Source: Polyodon spathula
Lineage: Eukaryota; Chordata; Actinopteri; Acipenseriformes; Polyodontidae
Assembly: GCF_017654505.1 (NCBI RefSeq)
Contig: NC_054548.1
Coordinates: 34,609,774-34,673,773, forward strand
Length of the DNA: 64,000 bases
Direction: 5' to 3'
The position numbers and the translations under genes were made by a program. Below are positions 13,659 through 25,046 of this stretch, piece by piece. How positions within the stretch are numbered: the stretch's first letter is position 1; each line of letters opens with the position of its first letter. Under the pieces are notes generated by a model. That model made no database searches. It saw only the letters and a program-made list of their open reading frames with translations, and was not told where the DNA came from.

Positions 13659-14121
13659 ATGGGGGTACATGATCACACACACACACACACACACACACAC
13701 TGATGGGGGTACATGATCACACACACACTGATGGGGGTACATGATCACACACACACACACTGATGGGGGTACATGATCACACACACACACACACTGATGG
13801 GGGTACATGATCACACACACACACACACTGACACATGATCACACATGATCACACACACACACACACACACACACTGATGGGGGTACATGATCACACACAC
13901 ACACACACACACTGATGGGGGTACATGATCACACACACACACACACACACTGATGGGGGTACATGATCACACACACACACACACACACACACTGATGGGG
14001 GTACATGATCACACACACACACACACACTGAGGGGGGTACATGATCACACACACACACACACACACTGATGGGGGTACATGATCACACACACACACACAC
14101 ACCACACACACACACACACAC

Positions 14122-14335
14122 TGAGTGTGTGACTGTGTACACACTGTGTGTGTGTGTGTGACTGACCACACACTAGTGTGTGTGTGTGTGTGTGACTACC
14201 CCATGTACTAGTGTGTGTGTGACTACCACCCCCATGTGGGTGTGTGACTGCACCCATGTACTAGTGTGTGTGTGTGATGTGTGTGTGACTACCCCAATGT
14301 ACTAGTGTGTGTGTGTGTGACTACTACCGGGTACA
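14122..14335. repeat. Satellite island 7, complement-type core
   Basis: Complement-type cores at 14194-14212 (one C short) and 14287-14306 (19 of 20), plus a partial one near 14250, all in (GT)n. The right border returns to the main core through the hybrid string ACTACTACCGGGTACATGATCA. Confidence 0.85.
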
Positions 14336-14916
14336 TGATCACACACATGCACACAACACACACTGATGGGGGTACATGATCACACACACACACACACACA
14401 CACTGATGATCACACACACACACACACACACACACTGATGGGGGTACATGATCACACACACACACACACACTGATGGGGGTACATGATCACACACACACA
14501 CACACACACTGATGGGGGTACATGATCACACACACACACACACACTGATGGGGGTACATGATCACACACACACACTGATCACACACACACACACACACAC
14601 ACACACTGATGGGGGTACATGATCACACACACACACACACTGATGGGGGTACATGATCACACACACACACACACACACACACTGATGGGGGTACACACCC
14701 ACACACAACACACACACACACTGATGGGGGTACATGATCACACACACACACACACACTGATGGGGGTACATGATCACACACACACACACACACACTGATG
14801 GGGGTACATGATCACACACACACACTGATGGGGGTACATGATCACACACACACACACACACACTGATGGGGGTACATGATCACACACACACACACACACT
14901 GATGGGGGTACATGAT

Positions 14917-14947
<31 letters not shown>

Positions 14948-15335
14948 ATGGGGGTACATGATCACACACACACACACACACTGATGGGGGTACATGATCA
15001 CACACACACACACACACACTGATGGGGGTACATGATCACACACACACACACACACACTGATGGGGGTACATGATCACACACACACACACACACACTGATG
15101 GGGGTACATGATCACACACACACACATGATCACACACACACACTGATGGGGGTACATGATCACACACACACACACACACACATGGGGGTACATGATCACA
15201 CACACACACACACACACATACTGATGGGGGTACATGATCACACACACACACACACACTGATAGGGGTACATGATCACACACACACACACACACACACACA
15301 TGATGGGGGTACATGACACACACACACACACACAC

Positions 15336-15490
15336 TGAAGCTTACCCAGCATGTACAGTGACTAGTGATGACTGGTACCTAGTGTGGGTTCTGTGACACC
15401 ACACATGTACTGTGTGGGGGGTGACTACCCACATGATACACACACACACTGGTGGTGGTGACATGTACTAGTGTGTGTGTGTGACTACCA
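15336..15490. repeat. Satellite island 8, complement-type core
   Basis: GT-rich stretch with ACATGTACTAGTGTGTG and TGTGACTACC motifs, followed by a return to normal units. The left part also holds unrelated sequence (GAAGCTTACCCAGC). Confidence 0.65.
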
Positions 15491-15798
15491 CACACACACA
15501 CACACACACACACTGACACACACACTGATGGGGGTACATGATCACACACACACACACACACACACACTGATGGGGGTACATGATCACACACACACACACA
15601 CACTGATGGGGGTACATGATCACACACACACACATGGGGGTACATGATCACACACACACTGATGGGGGTACATGATCACACACACACACACACACTGATG
15701 GGGGTACATGATCACACACACACACACACACTGATGGGGGTACATGATCACACACATGGGGGTACACACACACACACACACTGATGGGGGTACATGAT

Positions 15799-15829
<31 letters not shown>

Positions 15830-16344
15830 ATGGGGGTACATGAACACACACACACACACACACACACACACTGATGGGGGTACATGATCACACACACACA
15901 ACACACATGTGAGTGTGTGGTGTACACCGGGGTACATGACACACACACACTGATGGGGGTACATGATCACACACACACACATGTGATGGGGGTAAATGAT
16001 CACACTCACATGCACACACACACATACTGATGGGGGTACATGATCACACACACACACACTGATGGGGGTACATGATCACACACACACACACACACTGATG
16101 GGGGTACATGATCACACACACACACACACACACTGATGGGGGTACATGATCACACACACACACACACACTGATGGGGGTACATGATCACACACACACACA
16201 CACACACACACTGATGGGGGTACATGATCACACACACACACACACACACACTGATGGGGATACATGATCACACACACACACACACACACTGATGGGGGTA
16301 CATGAGCACACTCACATGCACACACACACACTGATGGGGGTACA

Positions 16345-17949
16345 TTACATACTTGGCTGATATTCCGTTTCCCGGTACGGTTCATTTGAGTTTGGAACGT
16401 TTGCCCTTAAGTGTGAAAGCTCCAAACATTCCCGGGAACGATTAAAACAAACCATCTCGAGACCACATGAAAGAGGTGGTCTCAGCACGGTTACATCCGT
16501 TCTTGGGTCAGTTCGCTTATTTTTGCTTCAGTGTGAAAAAAAATGTTCTCAGTTCAGTTGCGAACGTCAAGTGTACCAAAGTGTCAATTGGTTCAGTAAC
16601 TGATGTAATTCAGTTGGAACTAAAACCAGTAGAATCTTATATACAATAGTAATATTGCCATCACTGTAGCATACCTTGAAATTGAAGATGTCACTTCATG
16701 GAGATGAAGAAAAGCATCCCGTTGCCTCTTGTGCAGCTGTAGAAATATTGTACTTATATGTTAGCTAACTGTGATATCAGATGGTAAACTTTAAAAGTCA
16801 TATTTTTTAAAAGATTTTAAAAAACGCCACATTTAAACAATCGAGAATTAAGAATATTTAACTATGTCATATATGTTATATTCGGGCGGCCTATATAATA
16901 AACAAATGATAACTTGAGATTTGTTTTCGTAGTCATGCCAGTAACAGCAGATCCCACAAGAACATAATCTGAACACGAAGTTATAATAATAGTAGGGAGG
17001 TTTACTTCATTCACGCTTCTCTCATGCACTGGTTTCATTTGAATGGTAGTTTTACTTTAATTTGTAAATTCTGTGACATTTGAATTAAGATGCGTATTTG
17101 TCTCAGTGCTATAAAGAAAACTACTGCATTGTGTTTGGTTTTTTTAATTTTAACAGGGAATATTTGCCCAGATCTGTTAACCTTTTGAAAAGCAGAAACT
17201 GCTGATCTCCTCGAGAGCTTACACTGACACCCCCCCCCGGTTAATACACTGATATTTAGATGTGTTGCATTTTTTAAAAAAATGTATATTCAGTTAAGTT
17301 TTTTTTAAATAAACAAATAAAAACAGACTACCTCTAATTTTCTCAGAGAGACATCCTCTCTTACATGTCAAGACGAGTTACACGCGCACACACACACACA
17401 CTAGGGCTTCTGGCTTTCAGTGTTTTCTTCCGACTTTTCGCCTCTTCTTTAAGAATTCATTTCACAATTAACAGTTTCTGTTTTAACTGAGAAACCAAAT
17501 CACAAACAGTGCTCAGTGTCATTTTAAAAGGGGCATTACAGTTACGATGAAAGCACTGAAGCTGGTGAGTAAATGACTCCTGACATGAATATTATGTTAA
17601 TTTAATGTGTGTGACGAATCATTACCATTTTGCTAATTTGCAAACATTTTGCGTCGTGTTTTGTATCATTTACTGTAGTTCTGACAACGCGCGTGTAGAA
17701 GATACCAGTGATAGAGTGTGATCAAAGTATGCTTCCAAATGTTTTTTAAATCTCATGTTAGAAAAATGTCCTTAATCACACTTGTACCAGCAGAGGAAGT
17801 TGAATTGATCACGAGAGATCATATCATATGCAAAAAAAGACACACTGAAAAAAACACCACTCTACTGCAAGCAGTTCCCTATCAATTCGAAGATGGCCAC
17901 CAAAACCTCATTATGGGATATACGCCTGCCTATTGGTAGGTGTCACTGA
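16345..17949. other. Non-coding; MITE-like sequence at left, no gene
   Basis: 16360-16640 (containing GTGTGAAAGCTCCAAACATT and the inverted pair GAGACCACAT/GAGGTGGTCTC) resembles dispersed MITE-type repeats of vertebrates, although I cannot name the family. The remainder is AT-rich with a short (CA)n at 17386-17401. Small frames at 16467 and 17718 have no recognisable domain. Confidence 0.4.
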
Positions 17950-18063
17950 GCTCTTTCTATCAAAGCTGCAGATAGACCCCCTCCCCTTGGTGACCACCTC
18001 GGTCCCACCTACCGAGGGTACATAACAGCAACTACAGCAGTCAGCAAGCTACACAGAGCCATG

Positions 18064-19405
18064 GGAGATATGGCCCGTGTGCCACTAGTGTGGGGAAGCA
18101 GATCACTGCTGGTGGGGCTGCCCTCTTGTCCCAAAGGACAGGTGCGCCCACTGTGAAAGGTACAGGCACTACTACCTGGTGTGTCCTTACGTAGGACCAG
18201 TGGCAGAACCGCCGCAGAAGCAGCTGCAGCCACAGAAGCAGCTGCAGCCACAGAAGCAGCTGCAGCAACAGCAGCATTCATTAACGGACAGTGAGCTGGA
18301 TGCTTTTGTGGAGGCTTGGGAGAGCCAAGGGGGTTGGTGTCTCCTTTGTAAGCAATTCAGACACGGGGTTGCTGACTGCCCGTTGCTGGAGCCAGGGGGA
18401 CACAGCCTGCAGCTCCCACCTCCTACCTCCACAACCACGGGGACACAGCCTGCAGCTCCCTCCTCCACCACCAGGAGGAAACAGCCTGCAGCTCCCGCCT
18501 CCTGCCTCCACCACCAGGAGGGCACAGCCTGCAGCTCCCACCTCCACCACCAGGGGGAGACTAACAGTTTCTCCACTAGCGCCTGAGGGCCCGCCCTCAA
18601 TGCCAATGACAAGAACAAAGGAGCCCGGGCAGTGGACTCCATAAATGCATCGATTGCGAAGACAGGGCAAATGGGATGAATTATTTTGTATTATGGAAAC
18701 CAACATCAGTTGTCTCATCTGCAGGGAGTTGGGCCACTTGGCTGTCAACTGTCCTGCCGTACATGTAGAAGAGGAACCTGTACTGCCTTCTGAAGAGCCG
18801 GAGGAGGAGTTACCTTCCGAACAGCAAGCGGAGGAAGAGTTACCTGCCCGAAGGTTGAGATGGGAGGAGCTGCCATCTGAAGGGCTCAATGGGAATGAGC
18901 TGCCGTCCGAAGCGCTTGAGGAGGAACTGCCGTTTGAATTGCTGAAGGGGGAGGAACTGCTGTCAAAAGAGCTCAAAGGGAAGGAGCTTGTGCTGTTGTT
19001 TCCAGAGCCTGAGGTAGAAGAGCCAGCACTGCTGTGTACCATTTTGGAGTGGAAAGAATTGTTGCAACCACCGTCGCTGCCAGACAGGGAGCTGTTGCAA
19101 CTACCGTCACTGCCAGACGGGGGAGTGTTGCAACCACCACGGCTACCAAGTGAGGAGCTCTTTCCACCAGCTCTTTCCACAAAGGGGCAGCGTTACTTCC
19201 TTTGCTGCCGGAGGAGCCTACAGCACCACCACGACCGCTGCTGCCAAAGAGGGCACCACCATCACTTCCATTGCTGTGGCCTCTGTCAGAGGGGGCAGCA
19301 GCACCACCATCCCTTCCATTATTACAGCTGCTACCAAATGGGGTAGCAGCTGCACCACCTTCACCGCTGGAGCTGTCAGAGAGAGTAGCGCCAATGAGGT
19401 ATGTC
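18064..19405 (+). pseudogene. Decayed retrotransposon gag-like gene with CCHC zinc knuckles
   Basis: Four Cys-X2-Cys-X4-His-X4-Cys motifs can be read. The first, near 18075, has a stop codon between its two leading Cys. The second, near 18152, reads CAHCERYRHYYLVC. The third, near 18341, reads CLLCKQFRHGVADC, and the fourth, near 18712, CLICRELGHLAVNC. The second and third share a frame that also holds three PQKQLQ repeats and a Pro/Thr-rich tail (18179-18586). The fourth is in a frame starting at about 18645 and is followed by about ten degenerate Glu-Glu-Leu-Pro-Ser-Glu repeats (to about 19050). CCHC knuckles plus acidic Pro-rich repeats are typical of LTR-retrotransposon gag proteins. No protease or capsid part is recognisable, and the gene is split by at least one frameshift and a stop. 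Confidence 0.6.
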
Positions 19406-19469
19406 TTTGCTAAAGTTCCCAAAACGAATTTCAATGTATAGTCATCTTTTTCAGACAAAATTCGTTACG

Positions 19470-20935
19470 AACAAATATGTAAATATCTCACAGATAACAA
19501 TCTGCTTGAATCTCTGCAGTCTGGCTTCTGGCCTGCTCCTGATTGTGAATGATCTCCTGCTCAATGCTGATGCTGTCCCTTTGTCCTCGTCCTCCTTGAC
19601 CTAACTGCTGCTTTTCATACCACAGATCATAGCATTCCTCTTGACCGCCTTCAGAAGTATGCTGGGATCTCTGAATCCTGTCTCACCTGGCTGTCCTCTT
19701 ACTTATCAAGATGAATGCTGTCTGCTTTTTATGATGGAAGCAGTGCTGATGCAAACCCAGTCATGTGCGGTGTCCCCCAAGGATCTCTTCTCTTCAACAT
19801 CTACATGCTTCCCTTGGGTCGCCTTATCCGCCAACACAGCCTCATGTTTCACTCATTTGCAGATGACACCCAGCTCTACATAAAACTAGACCCTGGATGT
19901 CCCTCTGCCATGGCATCCAAGACATCAATGCCTGGATGTCTGCCAATTTTCTTCAGCTCAACACCAACAAATCTGAACTCTAGTAGGATCGAAAACTCAA
20001 CTCAAGAATCTTAATATTGCTGCTTTGAACCTCAGAAACTGTCTACTGCCCTCCCCCACTGTATGAAGCCTTGGTGTACTTTAGGATGGTAACCTCTCCT
20101 TTCATGCCCAAATCTCCTCTGTAGTCAAATCCTCCTTCTTCCACCTCCGAAACATCTCAAAGGTCCGTCCCTACCTTTCCCTCCCGGATGCAGAGATACT
20201 CTATCATGCATTCATCTCCTCTCAACTCGGCTACTGCAATTCTCTACGGTGGTCTCCCGTCACGTGCCATAAACCGATTGCAGCTGGTTCAGAATGCCAC
20301 TGTTAGGATCTTAACCAGATGGAAAAAACATGATCACATCCCCCCCGTCTTGCCCAGCTGCACTGGCTACCTGTAAAGTTCAGGATTACTTTCAAAATTC
20401 TCCTTGTCTACAAGACCCTTCATCACACAGGTCCAGAGTATCTCTCCAACCTGCTAACCTGCTATGTCCCTGCACACAAGCTGAGGTCCTCTGACTCAGG
20501 CCTGCTAGTTCTACCCAAGCAAAAGTACACCAAACTAGGATAGCACTCTTTTAGCTTCTTGCCCCCCTGACTCTCTGGAATGTTTTCCCAGCTTTAGTGA
20601 CTAACTTCCAGTCGCTCGCTACAAATAAACTCTCAAGACCCACTTATTCTCTCTTGCTTTCAATGCTCTTTAAGCCTGACATCTGTTATTACCTGTGGTC
20701 TAAATTGCTATTTCAGGGTTTTCACTCCATCTTATTTGTTTAATTCTGCTTGACACACATATCCACAATGTTAAGAATTCACTTCCTAGCCTTTTATTTA
20801 CTGTATCTGCATTGTTTTATACTGCTATATTTAATGTCCTATGCCCTGTATGTAATGTATTATGCATTGTTCCTCACTATCTTGTGTGCTTTGTGATGGT
20901 CCACGATGAAAGGAGCTATATAAAATAAATATTGA
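19470..20935 (+). mobile_element. L2-clade LINE, 5'-truncated, degenerate reverse transcriptase
   Basis: It starts at the reverse-transcriptase motif Asp-Asn-Asn-Leu-Leu-Glu-Ser-Leu-Gln-Ser-Gly-Phe (about 19497) and then shows CGVPQGSLL and the catalytic-type FADDTQLY (about 19855-19880). Next come the C-terminal region with LPSRAINRLQLVQNA and VLPSCTGY (20255-20375), then the 3' UTR ending in CTTTGTGATGGTCCACGATG...AAATAAATATTGA. The order and the tail are those of L2-type LINEs. Multiple frameshifts make it inactive. A second 3' fragment of the same family lies at 3959-5275 and a tail-only fragment at 42367-42430. Confidence 0.85.
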
Positions 20936-20939
20936 CAGA

Positions 20940-23340
20940 TTGATCCTCATATTGGTCTTGTTAAAATGCATTACCCTGAAATTTGACCTTTTGTATATAA
21001 AATTACCCAGTCTTGTTAGTAATTTACTTCACACATCTTAAATAATACATAGTGAGAAAACAAACAAAAAAAAAAAATCAATCTATGTTATTTTTAAACC
21101 TTATCTGTCTCAGTCAGTGGTACGCAGTAGTACAGAGGAGTCATCTATTTGGGTGATAATATGTTTTTGAAAGCTAATCAAGAGGATAACAAGCTGGCTG
21201 TCCAGAGATTCTTGGGCAGGACCTTTTTTCTTTGTTTTTTTTTTTCACTGACGGGAAATAACTTGTGCGTTCAGCGTGCAGACTGCAGGGAGTGGAAGGC
21301 AGCGTGACGTTAAAGAACTCACACATTCAAACAACCAGGAGAAAAGCAAAGAAACCCTGACCACTAAGGTACCTTATCACTAATAAGATAAGATAATGTT
21401 ACTCTGTATTTCTTGACGTTTCTTAGTCTCAATTTGATAATTTGTCAGAGTCAACATGGAGGCTACGTTTTTTTTACGTCATTATAGGATTTGATCAATG
21501 GACAGGTTGGATTGAAAGGTAGTAAAGGCAGAGAAAAACAAAACAGATGTATGTTTCAGGAAATATGGAGAAACAAGAAAAGATACATTTAATATAACAT
21601 AATAATAAAGCAAGTACGCCAGGACAGAGAGAAACAAAAGATACAGAGCTCACTTTAATGTAGCCTCATTTTGTAAATGCATGTTTGGTATAAATTAAAT
21701 AATGTACCCAGTTTTTAATGTAAATAAATAATATGCCTGGATATTTTATGCCAAAATGGAAAATATATGAATAAATTAATGAATATATAAATAAATATAA
21801 AAATACATAAATATATAAACATTTGTTTATTTATTCGTTTATTTTTCATTTTGGCATAAAATGTACTTTTTATTTTAGCATGGAGCCTGTTTGAAAGAGG
21901 TTAGCACTTCCATTAGGACTCTTTGAAACCTCTTTAAATACTTAATCTGACCACATCAACCCTTTAGATTTTTGCACGGGGATATGTTAATTAGGTAGCC
22001 ACATCATTTGTATATCATTCTTAATAATGTCAGAATCAGGGTATTGTGACTGCTCTCATCTTTCATGGCCATTTTTGAGTTTTGCTCTGAACAAGAAAAA
22101 CAGTCTAAAAGTTAAAACACCGCCACAAATGTGCTCCCCGACGGTTGGAAAACCTTTGATATTCAGGGACTCAGACAGACCTGCCCTGGCACAAAGGGAG
22201 AAAGACCTGAAAAGGTCTCTAACTCATTAGTCTATGCCTGTCTACATCTTACCTTCTGTCTTACTGTAAAACAGGACCGTTTCTCAGTTTGTCAGTTTTA
22301 ATTATTAAATCTCACACATTTTATGAAAATGTAAACAGTAATAAACAAGAGATGGCCATATTAATACAGATAATGAACAGAGAAGGAAAGGATTTCCAGC
22401 TCCCCTGCATCACCACACTTATTAATGAGTACATTTTACTGACCTCAAAGTTTACCCTCTCCAGCTATATTTACCCTTTTGATTCTTTGTTTATTTATTT
22501 TTCATTTGGAATATGCAGATCTCTCACAGACATTGCTATAGATGCTGCTGCAAAGTTCCTGGTGCTTCCTGGACATAATTCAGTAGGAGACAGCATCTGT
22601 CATTTGTCACGTGCAATACACTTCCTGGAAACACTATTTGGCACAGGTTCATTTTTCAGACTTGGTCTTTTTCACACTGGACAGACGGTTGGCGGTTGCT
22701 GGTGGTGGATCGACATTTTTGCACTTGGTTGATATTTTTTATTGTCCCATGTAGTTCAAACCCCTTAAACCACCCTTACCAACCTTAGTCACTCCAATGG
22801 TAAGCACTTAATGCTTTGCTATGTTTGCACAGCATTTAATCTCATGGATAGAAGCAGAAAGGGGTTCTGAAGTGTTTGCCTGTAAACCACCACCAGCATC
22901 AGAACAATATAGCCAACAATTCATAACTGTTGCACACATGCAACCAGTTATTCAGACATAACTAAATAATATGGTAAATAATAGGTTTTTAAGCCAACAT
23001 ATATGCTAACCTGTCCTAATATGTGTTGGAAGATAGTGTCTTTATTATCATCTGTCAGCTCAGTGAAAAACAACTTCTGAATAATGAGGAAATTCTATAG
23101 CAAACTTACATTTTTCTTGTTACAAACAACATTACTACAGATATCTACCTACTTTCGTTTTGAAATCGCTGGTTTTACTGATAAAAGGGAAACTATTAAC
23201 TTGAACTAAAACATGAAAAAATTATACAGGACTACTGCTATATTCCTATCCACAGTCAATTTAAATAAATCTATACGATACTAAGCATAACCATTTCAAC
23301 GTACTAAGAGACTCTAATAAAAAAAAAAGGAAAATCTTAC
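20940..23340. other. No gene recognised; inferred EVA1C intron 1
   Basis: AT-rich. 21741-21863 is an imperfect hairpin with arms around TTTTATGCCAAAATGGAAAA / TTTTTCATTTTGGCATAAAA and an AT-rich loop. Open frames at 22027-22230 and 22289-22732 have no domain I recognise and are probably chance. Confidence 0.45.
21741..21863. repeat. AT-rich inverted repeat (hairpin)
   Basis: The arms are about 20-25 bp, with one core mismatch, around ATGCCAAAATG and CATTTTGGCAT, separated by about 75 bp of A/T-rich sequence. It may be a fold-back MITE, but no target duplication was established. Confidence 0.6.
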
Positions 23341-23437
23341 CTGAGAAATCTACTAAAGCACTAATTTCTTTGGTCCAGATCAGCAGTAGGTAATAGAATA
23401 TGTGAAGAAGCGCCGCTTTCTGTCCCCACGAGTTCAT
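23341..23437 (-). CDS. EVA1C: EVA1C coding exon 1 (signal peptide exon)
   Basis: Read on the minus strand from ATG at 23437, 32 codons plus one base precede a consensus donor (CAG|GTAAGA at 23341/23340). The product has a hydrophobic stretch (LLHIFYYLLLIW) followed by TKEISALVDFSG. This closely matches the N-terminus of vertebrate EVA1C (human ...SKEISALTDFSG), a single-pass membrane protein with two galactose-binding lectin-type (SUEL) domains that acts as a SLIT/heparin-binding receptor-type protein. The start is uncertain: in-frame ATGs also lie at 23467 and 23545, but the one used here gives a compact signal peptide. Later exons, beginning with the lectin domain, were not found down to base 1, so intron 1 exceeds 23 kb or the gene is interrupted. 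The gene is divergent from URB1, as in human. Confidence 0.85.
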
Positions 23438-23700
23438 ATTCGAGTCTCCAGCTTTGCTCTCAATCATCTGCGTCACGACCGTCAATGGAGAGAGTTTCTC
23501 AAAGAATAAAGCCCCCAAAACAGGCGTAGACACACCTGTGTGCACTGATCGCCGTTTATACTCGCGAATCGACCGCCCAACTTATAATAATATTACCGAT
23601 TATAAAAAAACGAGTTACTGTCCAGTAAGTCTTAACCGCTCACGCCAGGCAATTTACATTGCAATTACTTTCTTTATTTAAGCTATCTAAAAACTGCCTA
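23438..23700 (-). promoter_or_regulatory. EVA1C: Putative EVA1C 5' UTR and promoter region
   Basis: Sequence directly upstream of EVA1C exon 1 on the minus strand. It is less AT-rich than its surroundings for about 120 bp, with scattered CpG (for example around 23400-23580). No TATA box placed at a convincing distance. The assignment is positional. Confidence 0.35.
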
Positions 23701-25046
23701 GTCAATTAGAAAACAACTATGTATTATGTCAGGTTCAACATATGGTGAGTTATAACAACTCACACCATAATTGATTTTATTCTTTGAGCTAATCATTTTT
23801 TTCATGAAAATATTCTAAAAATGTGTGCAGCACTGAGTCCCATTCATAAAAAGTTAGATTGATAAAAATAAAAAAAAGAATGAAAACTATGTAATTTATT
23901 CACTGTAAATGTCGAGAATTTTGAAAAAACAATTAGTTATTGCCTTCAATTACAAGAAAAAAAGACTAAGCAACACACGTAATAATTAGTGCTGCCTTTT
24001 GCAACAGTATCTGGATAAATACACGAACCCTATTAACTAAAAGCAGCCAACATTACGGCAGGTGAAGCGCCGACATTAAACTAAGTGCATTGGAAGAAGC
24101 CACGCAACCATGTTGCAGCTGAAAATAACACATGCGCAACAAGTGAAACTAGCAGAAACCCTGCACTTTCTGTATAGACTGCAACAGCAACCATTTCAAG
24201 AGCAGATAAGTGAACGTCGAATCATGATAGACCATCCTGTCCTGCAATGTTAACTTGTGATGCCCCCTTCAAAAAGATGTAGGTATCGTGCAGAACCTTA
24301 CTGCTAATACAACAGCTGGATCATCACCAGCTGGGCGGGGCAACACATATCTACATACAGCTGATGACAATATTTTACCCACATGATATTGAAAAGGGAT
24401 CGCTATGATATTATTTTTTGTTTTGTTTTGTTTTTGTTTTTTTGTTTGTTTTTTTATATATACACATTTTACCATAATTATTTAATGTTTTATTCGTATT
24501 ATATAAGTATAACAAACGATAAAGGATCTAGCTATTAAAGTATTCGATAAAATCATATGTTTTAAAAATATTATTATTATTATTATTATTATTATTTATT
24601 ATTATTATTATTATTATTATTGTGGATTTGCAACACGTAATTTATAAAACAAAAACAAACAAACAAAAACTTTCAAAATTAAACCAAAAATAACAACACC
24701 ATTATCCAGCAGCAAAAATGTCAGTTTACTTTGACAGTACAATTTATCACGTAGCTTACTCATCGTTAAAAGAATAGTACTTACAACTAAAATAGTGTTT
24801 ACTTTTTTGAAGATTAATACTACCCTTTCAGACAATGACCTAAAGAGTGTATTCTGTAAATATAATTTTAGTAGAACAAAACCAACATTTGGAAAAAAGA
24901 ATCAAAATGTCGGTTTCCTTAGGCCTGGAATTAAACACACCTTGAAGAGGACATTAGTAACATCCTACTGCAGCAAGTACAGTATATGCAGAAGTATCAT
25001 GCATGACGTGTGGTATGTGTCCCATCAGGAACACTTGCCCTGGATA
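23701..25046. other. Intergenic between EVA1C and URB1; no gene
   Basis: AT-rich with a T/G-rich run near 24413-24455 and an (ATT)n microsatellite at 24570-24620. No coding exon recognised on either strand. Confidence 0.5.
24570..24620. repeat. (ATT)n microsatellite
   Basis: About 17 ATT units with one short interruption. Confidence 0.95.

Larger units (their letters stand above)
7079..16344. repeat. 9.3 kb compound minisatellite: (CA)n plus 20 bp core
   Basis: The array consists of roughly two hundred copies of the core CTGATGGGGGTACATGATCA, each followed by a variable (CA)n tract of about 8 to 40 bp, giving unit lengths of about 30-60 bp. Most cores are identical; variants include 4 instead of 5 G, GATAGGGG, missing CTGATG, or missing ATCA. 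The array starts abruptly after a T-run and ends abruptly at GGGGGTACATTACATAC. Eight or more islands of a different, complementary core interrupt it. All long minus-strand frames here are translations of the repeat (Cys-Val repeats with IMYPHQ) and not genes. The array would lie within EVA1C intron 1 if that gene's exon 2 is beyond the left edge. Confidence 0.97.

Noticed and set aside
7094..16385. Dozens of long minus-strand open frames (up to 226 codons) of Cys-Val repeats, and plus-strand His-Thr repeats
   Set aside because: They are translations of the (CA)n satellite, which lacks stop codons in several frames. No start context, homology or codon bias of a gene.
18281..19180. 299-codon Ser/Gly-rich minus-strand frame
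   Set aside because: It is the antisense shadow of the acidic gag-like repeat on the plus strand, which has recognisable zinc knuckles.
22289..22732. 147-codon plus-strand frame
   Set aside because: No recognisable domain, AT-rich composition and no splice support; probably chance.
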